Assembly (NCBI RefSeq): GCF_002192695.1
Contig: NZ_MTLG01000119.1
Coordinates: forward strand, 1 to 46,803
Length of the DNA stretch: 46,803 nucleotides
Direction: 5' to 3'
Source of the DNA: Achromobacter xylosoxidans
GTDB taxonomy: Bacteria > Pseudomonadota > Gammaproteobacteria > Burkholderiales > Burkholderiaceae_B
Under the pieces are notes generated by a model. It was not told where the DNA came from. It did no database searches and worked only from the letters and a program-made list of their open reading frames with translations. The position numbers and the translations under genes are program-made. Positions 36,129 to 43,731 of this stretch are shown here, piece by piece. The first letter of the stretch is position 1. Each line of letters opens with the position of its first letter.

Positions 36129-36361
36129 TCTCTTTCCCTGAATGCCCGCAACGCCCGCGACAGGGACAGAAGGAACAGGCCGGTCAAACCGAGCGCCGCG
36201 ATGACCCAATGCTCGCCGAGGAAAGCACCGGCGGTTGTGCCGGCCAGCACGACAGCGAGGATGGGCAGGTGGCAGGGGCAAGTCAGCACAGCCAGTCCGC
36301 CCCACAGGTAGCCGGTGATCGGTTTGTGCGTCTCGGACGGCAAGCGCTCGGGGTTGTTCAT
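36125..36361 (-). CDS. merE: Mercury transport protein MerE
   Basis: A 78-residue inner-membrane protein with two hydrophobic helices and the cysteine pair CPCHLP in the first. MerE takes part in Hg(II) uptake, and perhaps organomercury uptake. It overlaps merD by four bases (ATGA) and the EAL gene by four bases. Last of the mer genes. Confidence 0.95.
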   Translation of the reverse strand: MNNPERLPSETHKPITGYLWGGLAVLTCPCHLPILAVVLAGTTAGAFLGEHWVIAALGLTGLFLLSLSRALRAFRERE

Positions 36362-36723
36362 GGCAGACTCTCCGCGTGCTGTGCCGGCTCGGTCGGCAGG
36401 GTGGCCAACTGCACTTCCAGATCGGCCAACGCTTCGCGCCGACGCTCGACGAACTGACGCAGCAGGGCAAGCTGCGCGGCCGCTTCGTCGCCGTCCGCCG
36501 CATCCAGCGCCCGGCACAGCCGCGCCAGCGCGTCGAGGCCGATGCCCGCCTCGAAGGCCGCCCGCACGAAGCACAGCCGTTGCAAGGCGGCGTCATCGAA
36601 CAAGCCGTAGCCGCCTGGTGTGCACGCCACCGGGCGCAGCAATCCGCGCAGCAGGTAGTCGCGCACGATATGCACGCTCACCCCGGCATCAAGAGCCAGC
36701 CGGGACACCGTGTAGGCGTTCAT
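36358..36723 (-). CDS. merD: Secondary mer regulator MerD
   Basis: A 121-residue MerR-type protein that binds the mer operator and damps the induced operon. It starts MNAYTVSRLALDAGVSVHIVRDYLLRGLL, the N-terminal winged helix. It lacks the MerR mercury-binding cysteines. It is translated just after merA; the ATG is 17 bases from the merA stop. Confidence 0.95.
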   Translation of the reverse strand: MNAYTVSRLALDAGVSVHIVRDYLLRGLLRPVACTPGGYGLFDDAALQRLCFVRAAFEAGIGLDALARLCRALDAADGDEAAAQLALLRQFVERRREALADLEVQLATLPTEPAQHAESLP

Positions 36724-36740
36724 TGAACACCTCCTTTTTC

Positions 36741-38426
36741 TCACCCGGCGCAGCAGGAAAGCTGCTTCACATCCTTGTTGAAGGTCTGCGCCGCGAGCTT
36801 CAACCCCTCGACCATCGTCAGGTAGGGGAACAACTGGTCGGCCAGTTCCTGCACCGTCATGCGGTTGCGAATGGCCAGAGCCGCCGTCTGGATCAGTTCA
36901 CCCGCTTCCGGCGCGACCGCCTGTACGCCGATCAGCCGATGGCTGCCTTCCTCGATAACCAACTTGATGAAGCCGCGTGTGTCGAAGTTGGCGAGCGCAC
37001 GCGGCACGTTGTCCAAGGTCAAGGTGCGGCTGTCGGTCTCGATCCCGTCGTGGTGGGCTTCCGCCTCGCTGTAGCCCACGGTCGCCACTTGCGGATCGGT
37101 GAACACCACGGCCGGCATTGCGGTCAGGTCGAGCGCCGCATCGCCGCCGGTCATGTTGATCGCGGCACGGGTGCCGGCCGCTGCCGCCACATAGACGAAC
37201 TGCGGCTGGTCGGTGCAGTCGCCGGCCGCGTAGATGTTCGGGTTGCTCGTGCGCATGCCTTGGTCGATGACGATGGCACCTTGCGCATTGACAGTGACCC
37301 CCGCTGCGTCCAGCGCGAGGCTGCGCGTGTTCGGTGTCCGACCGGTGGCAACCAGCAGTTTGTCGGCGCGCAATTCACCGTGCGTGGTGGTCAGCACGAA
37401 TTCACCGTCCATATGGGCGACCTGGCTGGCTTGCGTGTGCTCCAGCACCTCGATGCCCTCGGCACGGAAAGCGGCTGTCACCGCCTCGCCGATGGCCGGG
37501 TCTTCACGGAAGAACAAGGTATTGCGCGCCAGGACCGTGACCTTGCTGCCCAGCCGGGCAAAGGCTTGCGCCAGCTCCAGCGCCACCACCGACGAGCCGA
37601 TTACGGCAAGGCGTTCGGGAATGGTGTCGCTCGCCAGGGCCTCGGTGGAAGTCCAGTAGGGTGACTCTTTCAAGCCCGGAATCGGCGGGACCGCCGGGCT
37701 GGCACCCGTGGCGACCAGGCAGCGGTCGAACATCACGACGCGCTCGCCACCCTCGTTCAAACGGACGGTAAGGCTCTGGTCGTCCTTGAAGCGCGCCTCA
37801 CCGTGCACAACGGTGATGGCCGGATTACCGCCCAGGATGCCTTCGTACTTGGCGTGCCGCAGTTCGTCGACGCGGGCCTGCTGCTGGGCCAGCAGCTTAC
37901 TGCGGTCAATCGTAGGCACAGTTGCCGCAATACCGCCATCGAACGGGCTTTCCCGGCGCAGATGGGCGATGTGGGCGGCGCGGATCATGATCTTGGACGG
38001 CACACAGCCGACATTGACGCAGGTGCCGCCGATGGTGCCGCGCTCGATCAGCGTGACCTGCGCGCCTTGCTCGACGGCCTTCAGCGCCGCCGCCATCGCG
38101 GCTCCACCGCTGCCAATGACCGCTACCTGCACCGGGGGCTCGTTGCCACTGTGCTTTTCGGCGGCGGCCATCCATCCCCGCACCTTGTCGAGCAGTCCGA
38201 CGCGGTTGTCCGCCAGTGGCGCATCGGCTAGCGTTGCCTTGTAGCCCAGTCCGGCCACGGCGGCAGTCAGCGCGTCCGGCGATGTGCCCGGCACGATGGC
38301 GAGTTGCGCTGTGCCCTTCGGATAGGACACCAGCGCCGACTGCACGCCTGGCACTTTTTCCAGCGCTTCCTTGACGTGCGCCGCGCACGAGTCGCAAGTC
38401 ATGCCGGTGATTTTTAGATGGGTCAT
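36741..38426 (-). CDS. merA: Mercuric reductase MerA
   Basis: A 561-residue flavoenzyme that uses NADPH to reduce Hg(II) to volatile Hg(0) in the cytosol. It has an N-terminal HMA domain (GMTCDSCAAH), the FAD-binding segment GSGGAAMAAALKA, the redox-active pair GGTCVNVGCVPSK, and the C-terminal vicinal cysteines in QLSCCAG that take Hg(II) from the transport proteins. Full length. Confidence 0.98.
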   Translation of the reverse strand: MTHLKITGMTCDSCAAHVKEALEKVPGVQSALVSYPKGTAQLAIVPGTSPDALTAAVAGLGYKATLADAPLADNRVGLLDKVRGWMAAAEKHSGNEPPVQVAVIGSGGAAMAAALKAVEQGAQVTLIERGTIGGTCVNVGCVPSKIMIRAAHIAHLRRESPFDGGIAATVPTIDRSKLLAQQQARVDELRHAKYEGILGGNPAITVVHGEARFKDDQSLTVRLNEGGERVVMFDRCLVATGASPAVPPIPGLKESPYWTSTEALASDTIPERLAVIGSSVVALELAQAFARLGSKVTVLARNTLFFREDPAIGEAVTAAFRAEGIEVLEHTQASQVAHMDGEFVLTTTHGELRADKLLVATGRTPNTRSLALDAAGVTVNAQGAIVIDQGMRTSNPNIYAAGDCTDQPQFVYVAAAAGTRAAINMTGGDAALDLTAMPAVVFTDPQVATVGYSEAEAHHDGIETDSRTLTLDNVPRALANFDTRGFIKLVIEEGSHRLIGVQAVAPEAGELIQTAALAIRNRMTVQELADQLFPYLTMVEGLKLAAQTFNKDVKQLSCCAG

Positions 38427-38497
38427 GCAACAGATCCTTTATCGTTTGTGGCGCCAGACAATGACGTCCGTTGTGCTGCGGTGCCGTTTTCAGTGAC

Positions 38498-38773
38498 TCA
38501 CTGCTTGACGCTGGACGGATAGCCCGCGTCTGCGGTTGCCTTGGTCAGCTTCTGCACGCTGGTCTTGGCATCGTCGAAGGTGACGACCGCTTGGCGTGTC
38601 TCGAAAGTCACGTCAACTTTGCTGACGCCTTCGACCTTGGAAATCGCCTTCTTGACAGTGATCGGGCAGGCGGAGCAGGTCATGCCCGGTACGGACAGCG
38701 TGACGGTCTGGGTGGCGGCCCAGACGGGGGCAACAACGGCGGCGAGGGCGAGGGAGGCAAACAGTTTCTTCAT
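38498..38773 (-). CDS. merP: Periplasmic mercury-binding protein MerP
   Basis: A 91-residue protein with a Sec signal peptide (cleavage after about residue 19, VWA) and a single HMA fold with GMTCSACP. It captures Hg(II) in the periplasm and hands it to MerT. Located 12 bases after merT. Confidence 0.97.
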   Translation of the reverse strand: MKKLFASLALAAVVAPVWAATQTVTLSVPGMTCSACPITVKKAISKVEGVSKVDVTFETRQAVVTFDDAKTSVQKLTKATADAGYPSSVKQ

Positions 38774-38785
38774 GGTGAACTCCGA

Positions 38786-39136
38786 TCAGTAGAAAAATGG
38801 CATGACGTAGGGAAATCCGAGCGCGACCAGAACCAGCGCGGCCACGATCCAGAAAATGAGCTTGTAAGTAGCTCGCACTTGGGGAATCGCGCAGACCTCA
38901 CCCGGTTTGCAGGCCGCTGCCTGCCGGTAGATGCGCCGCCAGGCGAAGAACAACGCCACCAGCGCCACGCCGATAAAGATGGGGCGATAGGGATCCAACA
39001 CCGCCAAGTTGCCGATCCAAGCGCCGCTGAACCCCAAGGCGATCAGAACCAACGGCCCGAGGCAGCAAGCCGAGGCGAGGATGGCGGCAAGCCCTCCAGT
39101 GAAGAGCGCGCCGCGCCCGGTTTTTGGTTCAGACAT
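38786..39136 (-). CDS. merT: Mercuric transport protein MerT
   Basis: A 116-residue inner-membrane protein with three helices. The cysteine pair in ASACCLGPL lies in the first helix and a second pair, CKPGEVC, lies in the cytoplasmic loop; both relay Hg(II). I start at ATG 39134-39136; an upstream in-frame ATG lies within the mer promoter. First gene of merTPADE. Confidence 0.97.
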
Positions 39137-39171
39137 GCGCTTGTCCTTTCGAATTGAAATTGGATAGCGTA

Positions 39172-39202
39172 ACCTTACTTCCGTACTCATGTACGGAGTC
39201 AA
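39172..39202 (-). promoter_or_regulatory. mer promoter/operator (PmerT)
   Basis: On the minus strand TTGACT (39197-39202), a 19-base spacer and TAAGGT (39172-39177). The spacer holds the MerR dyad CCGTAC-TCAT-GTACGG (39181-39196). The over-long spacer is the hallmark of MerR-controlled promoters, which Hg(II)-MerR untwists to activate. Confidence 0.95.
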
Positions 39203-39207
39203 GCGAT

Positions 39208-39642
39208 ATGGAAAACAATTTGGAGAACCTGACCATTGGCGTTTTCGCCAAGGCGGCCGGGGTCAATGTGGAGACCATCCGTTTCTATCAGCGCAAGGGC
39301 TTGTTGCTGGAGCCTGACAAGCCCTATGGCAGCATCCGCCGCTATGGCGAGGCGGATGTAACGCGGGTGCGCTTCGTGAAATCAGCCCAGCGGCTGGGCT
39401 TCAGCCTGGATGAGATCGCCGAGCTGCTGCGGCTGGAGGATGGCACCCATTGCGAGGAAGCCAGCAGTCTGGCCGAGCACAAGCTCAAGGACGTGCGCGA
39501 GAAAATGGCTGACCTGGCGCGCATGGAGGCCGTGCTGTCTGAGTTGGTGTGCGCCTGCCATGCGCGAAGGGGGAACGTTTCCTGCCCGCTGATCGCGTCA
39601 CTACAGGGTGGAGCAAGCTTGGCAGGTTCGGCTATGCCTTAG
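39208..39642 (+). CDS. merR: Mercury-responsive regulator MerR
   Basis: A 144-residue activator/repressor with an N-terminal winged helix ([25 protein letters not shown]), a dimer helix and cysteines at 82, 115, 117 and 126, which include the three Hg(II) ligands. It is divergent from merT and shares the operator. Its stop codon lies within the right terminal repeat. Confidence 0.98.
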
Positions 39643-39675
39643 CGTGCTTTATTTTCCGTTTTCTGAGACGACCCC
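39638..39675 (-). repeat. Right terminal inverted repeat
   Basis: Thirty-eight bases; reverse complement starts GGGGTCGTCTCAG. It overlaps the last codons of merR. One mismatch from the left repeat. Confidence 0.95.
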
Positions 39676-39680
39676 TCTAT
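39676..39680. repeat. Target-site duplication TCTAT (right)
   Basis: Second copy of TCTAT, flanking the right terminal repeat. It is in frame with the phoX codons CTC TAT on both sides. Confidence 0.95.
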
Positions 39681-41603
39681 GGCTTGGGTGACCCGCTCGC
39701 TGAGGGGGTGCTTGCCTACAAGAACGATGGCACGGACAACGATTTCGACAAGCGTGCTGGTGACCACCACGATGGCATGGAATGGTTCGGCCTTGGTGCT
39801 GACAACCGGCCGTCGGCAAGCTCGACGGATCGCGGGCTGCTGGCGGTCAACCATGAGGCCACGACGAACGAAGGGCTCAGTTCGTTCTTCCTGCATGCAA
39901 ATGGGGGCACGAATACGCTACCCCGGCCAGCCGCCGAGGTTGACAAGGAGATCGCCATTCATGGAGTGTCGGTTGTCGAGGTAAAGAAAGCCGGCAATGC
40001 CTGGGGTACGGTTCCCGATTCGTTGTTCAATTTCAGGCTCACGGCGCTTTCCGAAGTCGAGATCGCCGGCCCCGCCCGAGGTAACCCGCTGCTGGTGACG
40101 AAGTACTCGCCCGACGCGACGCGTACGCGCGGCACGCTCAACAACTGCGGCACGGGAAAGACCCCTTGGGGCACCTTTCTGACTGGCGAGGAAAACTGGT
40201 ACGGCTATTTCACGCGAGACGCTGCGGACGATGCCGCCCGCGGGAATGACAAATCTGTCACCTCGCTTCGGCGCTATGGACGCAATCAAGGCGCTGCGTC
40301 GCGCCACGGTTGGGAATCGGCCGGCGCGGACGATCGATATGCTCGCTGGATAATCAGCCAGTCTGGCGCGTCGGCTGACGGTAGCGATGACTACCGCAAC
40401 GAGATGAACGGCCAGGGCTACGTCGTCGAGGTGGATGCTTACGACCGCAGCAGAAAGGCGAAAAAGCGCTCGGCTTTGGGCCGGTTTGCCCATGAATCGG
40501 CCGCTTTCCGCACGGCAGTCGCGGGTCAACCGATCATCGTATATATGGGCGACGACGCTCGTGGCGAGTACCTCTACAAGTGGGTCTCGTCGGCCAATTG
40601 GGATCCCGCGGACGCAGACGCGATCAGTCGTATCTCTGTGGGCGACAAGTACCTTGATAACGGCACACTATTTGCGGCCCAGTTCTCAGAAGATGGCACC
40701 GGCTCGTGGTTGGAACTGTCGATGCAGAACTCGGCGGTCAGCGGGTATGCGACCTACCCCTTTTCCGATCAGGCCGATGTGGCGGTCAATGCCCGGTTGG
40801 CGGCCGATGCCGCCGGTGCAACTAAGATGGATCGGCCCGAATGGTGTGGCGTGAACCCCGCGAACGGCGAACTCTATTGCACGTTGACGAACAACAGCAG
40901 CCGCCGCGTTGATCCCACCGGCTCGCAGTATGAGCCCGACTCCGCCAATCCTCGCGTGTACACCGATATGAAGGGTGGCGCTAGCCAGTCTGGCAACCCC
41001 AACGGACACATCATTCGTATCAAGGAATTGGCAGCGGCCGGTGATGGCGATCGCTTCGAATGGGATGTGTACCTGTTCGGCGCGCAAGCCGACGCCGATG
41101 TCACGACCGTAAACCTGTCCAGTCTTACCGATGACCAGGACTTTTCAAGCCCGGATGGTCTGGTGTTCAGTGCGGTAACGGGTCTGTGCTGGCTGCAGAC
41201 CGATGACGGCGCCTACACCGACGTGACCAACTGCATGATGTTGGCCGCGCGCCCCGGGCAGGTTGGTGATGGGGCGAAGAAATCCCTGGCGTATCCCGAG
41301 GGGGACGGCAGCACGCTTACGGTGGATACCTATGTCGGTAAGCCGCCAGCGCCAGAGCAGCTCAAGCGCTTTCTGGTGGGTCCGGTTGGATGCGAAATTA
41401 CGGGATTCTGCGAAACCCCTGATGGCAAGGCCATTTTTGTCAACATCCAACATCCTGGCGAAAACACGGACCAAGCCAACCTCGCTGATCCTTCCAAGTA
41501 CACCAGCCAATGGCCAAGCAATGCTGGGTATGGAGCGGGCAAACGACCCCGCTCCGCGACGATCGTGATTACGAAGGATGACGGCGGCCGTATCGGAACC
41601 TGA
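39681..41603 (+). pseudogene. phoX-like gene, 3' part (transposon-split)
   Basis: The remaining 640 codons of the split PhoX/DUF839-type protein. Family segments include LLAVNHEATTNEGLSSFF and NNCGTGKTPWGTFLTGEENW, typical of calcium-dependent PhoX phosphatases of the periplasm. The body has no frameshift. Without its Tat signal this half cannot be exported; a frame reaching into the right terminal repeat adds 44 unrelated residues. The gene was functional until the insertion. Confidence 0.92.
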
Positions 41604-41712
41604 TACCCAAAACCATAAGTAGGGCCAACATCGTCGATTCGTCGACGACTTTGCGGGGCGATGCTGGGGGGCTGGCACTCGCCCCAATTTTTTTGCGGCG
41701 GCCGCTTTAGCA

Positions 41713-41730
41713 TGTCAGATGTTGCTGACA
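41713..41730. promoter_or_regulatory. Inverted repeat before the ArsR gene
   Basis: TGTCAG (41713-41718) and CTGACA (41725-41730) around ATGTTG, with a further related half-site (CTGTCAT) 5 bases on. It lies 66 bases upstream of the proposed ArsR start, as an autoregulatory operator might. Confidence 0.45.
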
Positions 41731-41795
41731 CTAATCTGTCATCTATGCGATATAGTCTGTCCGGATATACAGAACTACCGACTTATCGAATTTCC

Positions 41796-42275
41796 ATGCC
41801 CATCGCCAGCACGTCCACGCCTTCCCCAGCGGTTGCCAGCCATTTCAACCCGGATTTACCTCGGGACGGAGTGTCTTTCCAGCACGCGCTAAGCGCATTC
41901 CACGCCCTTTCTCAGCCAACGCGGCTCGAGATTTTTCGCCTTTTGATGGCGCGCGAGCCGGAAGGGGTGCCTGCGGGCGCCATCGCGGAAATGGTGGAGG
42001 GCCCCCACAACACGGTGTCGCAGCATCTGTCGGTGCTTGCCCGCGCGGGCTTGATCTGGGGAGACCGCCAGGGGCGAAGCATCATATATCGTGCCGACGT
42101 AGGCGTCATGGGCTCGTTGATGTCGTTCATGTTGACCGATTGCTGCCATGGCCACCCCGAGGCGTGCGCGCCGGTCATCGCTGCGCTGGCGGGTCACTGC
42201 GACTGCGACATCATCCCGAATAAGAAGCCGCTTCGTGGCGCCAAGAAAAATGCTGGCGCCTCGGCGGCTACCTAG
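41796..42275 (+). CDS. ArsR-family metalloregulator
   Basis: A 159-residue protein with an ArsR-type winged helix (about 35-105; ALSAFHALSQPTRLEIFRLL, HNTVSQHLSVLARAGLIWGDRQGRSIIYR) and a Cys-rich tail (DCCHGHPEAC and GHCDCD), which could bind As(III). Both sequence and location beside the arsenite-oxidase genes suggest a link with arsenic. Start is uncertain: ATG 41796 is chosen, but in-frame ATGs at 41712 and 41745 would add up to 28 residues. Its 3' end overlaps moaA, which runs toward it, by four bases. Confidence 0.85.
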   Translation: MPIASTSTPSPAVASHFNPDLPRDGVSFQHALSAFHALSQPTRLEIFRLLMAREPEGVPAGAIAEMVEGPHNTVSQHLSVLARAGLIWGDRQGRSIIYRADVGVMGSLMSFMLTDCCHGHPEACAPVIAALAGHCDCDIIPNKKPLRGAKKNAGASAAT

Positions 42276-43366
42276 CCGCCGATGTAGCTCATCTCGATCT
42301 TGTGTTGGCGTGGTTGTGACGTTCGAACCTCTGAGTATCGATCGTTGCGGGATCGCCACCGCTCAGCCAAGCCGTTGATCAGCATTTGTGGATTCGACTC
42401 CGACCTCAATTGCAAACGTATGTCATCGCCTTGTTCGGCAAACAGACAGGTATAGAGCTTGCCGTCGGCCGAGAGCCTTGCCCTTGAGCAATCGCCGCAG
42501 AATGGGTGGCTGACGCTAGAAATCAAACCGATTTCTCCTTGACCGTCTTGGTAAGCCCAGCGGCGGGCGACTTCGCCGCGCACCGTAGGCGCCAAGGGTG
42601 TCAACGGGAAAACGGCATGTATTCTCTTTAGGACTTCGTCGGACGGCAGGACGGCCGAGGCATTCCAACCGTTGGTCGCACCGACATCCATGAATTCGAT
42701 GAAGCGCAGCGCGTGCGCGGTTCCGCGAAAGCGCCGGGCCATCGGCAGGATCTGATCGTCATTCACACCACGGTGCACCACCATATTTATCTTGATGTGC
42801 GGGATGCCCGCAGCCTGGGCTGCGGCTATACCCGCCAATACATCATCCACGGAAGCAGTCGTGTCCGCGACCCGCGCAAAGATGGACGGCGAAAGCGCGT
42901 CAAGGCTGACGTTCAGACGCCGCAACCCGGCGGCGGCCAGCCCCCGGGCCTTGCGTGCCAATAAAGACCCGTTGGTGGTCATGGCCAGATCAATCGGCGC
43001 GCCGGACGGCGTACGCAACGCCGCCAGTCGCGCAATAAGATGCTCCACGTCTTTGCGCAGCAGCGGTTCACCCCCGCTGACCCTGACCTTACGTACGCCC
43101 AGGCTGATGAAGGCGCTTGCGACTCTCTCAATCTCATCAAAAGTCAGCAGCTCTTCGCGGCGCAGGAATGAATGATCCGCGCCGAACTGATCTCGGGGCA
43201 TACAGTAGGTGCAACGAAAATTGCACTGGTCTATGACCGAAATGCGCAAGTCATGCAGAGGCCGACCGTGCCGGTCTTCGGGCGGGCCGTCCATGCCTGA
43301 CGAGGCGGTCGATGTTGACCGTAGCGAAGGAGATTTGCGGCGATCCAAAAGTGGAGCTTCGATCAT
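42272..43366 (-). CDS. moaA: GTP 3',8-cyclase MoaA
   Basis: A 364-residue radical-SAM enzyme for the first step of molybdenum-cofactor synthesis. The N-terminal cluster is CNFRCTYC (Cys48, 52, 55). The second cluster motif, CGDCSRARLSADGKLYTC, is near the C-terminus, and the protein ends in Gly-Gly, needed in this family. It lies 8 bases after the cytochrome gene in the aio operon, so it probably boosts cofactor supply for AioA. The first about 35 residues are an extension rich in Ser and Pro. Confidence 0.95.
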   Translation of the reverse strand: MIEAPLLDRRKSPSLRSTSTASSGMDGPPEDRHGRPLHDLRISVIDQCNFRCTYCMPRDQFGADHSFLRREELLTFDEIERVASAFISLGVRKVRVSGGEPLLRKDVEHLIARLAALRTPSGAPIDLAMTTNGSLLARKARGLAAAGLRRLNVSLDALSPSIFARVADTTASVDDVLAGIAAAQAAGIPHIKINMVVHRGVNDDQILPMARRFRGTAHALRFIEFMDVGATNGWNASAVLPSDEVLKRIHAVFPLTPLAPTVRGEVARRWAYQDGQGEIGLISSVSHPFCGDCSRARLSADGKLYTCLFAEQGDDIRLQLRSESNPQMLINGLAERWRSRNDRYSEVRTSQPRQHKIEMSYIGG

Positions 43367-43374
43367 GTTCTGCG

Positions 43375-43704
43375 TCAGCCTGGCGCGCCGGCAAGTATCC
43401 AGTCGACGACCTTTTTCGCGTCCTCGGCTGAAATTCCGGGGTTCGGCGGCATCGGCACAGGTCCCCAGGTGCCCGCACTGCCATTCTTGATTTTCCCTAG
43501 CAGCAGGGCAGCGGCGCCGGGTTCGTCCTTGAACTTGGCGCCCACGTCCTTGTATGAGGGGCCGACGACCTTGCGGTCAACCGCGTGGCACGCCAGGCAA
43601 TTGTTCTTGGTCAAGATCGCTTGGATTGTGGCGTCCGGGGCCGCAACACAGGTCAGGCTGGCGGATGCCAACCCAACCGACACGAACAGCTTGGTGATAC
43701 GCAT
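43375..43704 (-). CDS. Class I cytochrome c of the aio operon
   Basis: A 109-residue periplasmic c-type cytochrome with a signal peptide (about 1-22), the haem site CLACH (Cys36, Cys39, His40) and the axial Met in GPVPMPPN (Met85). It is the probable electron acceptor for arsenite oxidase, passing electrons to the terminal oxidase. I use ATG 43702-43704; a TTG nine bases upstream is too close to the GGAG site. It lies 27 bases from aioA. Confidence 0.92.
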   Translation of the reverse strand: MRITKLFVSVGLASASLTCVAAPDATIQAILTKNNCLACHAVDRKVVGPSYKDVGAKFKDEPGAAALLLGKIKNGSAGTWGPVPMPPNPGISAEDAKKVVDWILAGAPG

Positions 43705-43731
43705 GAGGGGCAATGCTCCTTTTGTTGAAAA

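Larger units (their letters stand above)
31446..39675 (-). mobile_element. Tn501-like mercury-resistance transposon (Tn3 family)
   Basis: An 8,230-base unit transposon bounded by 38-base inverted repeats with one mismatch and flanked by TCTAT duplications. Content from left: tnpA, tnpR, a res region, an EAL/DUF3330 gene, merE, merD, merA, merP, merT and the divergent merR. Gene order and size fit the Tn501 subgroup of Tn21-like elements. All genes appear intact, so the element is likely still mobile and active. It has inserted in the phoX-like gene. Confidence 0.96.

Noticed and set aside
35139..36596. EAL protein starting at 36596 (485 codons)
   Set aside because: The first 156 codons are merD and merE read in another frame; the real start is ATG 36128.
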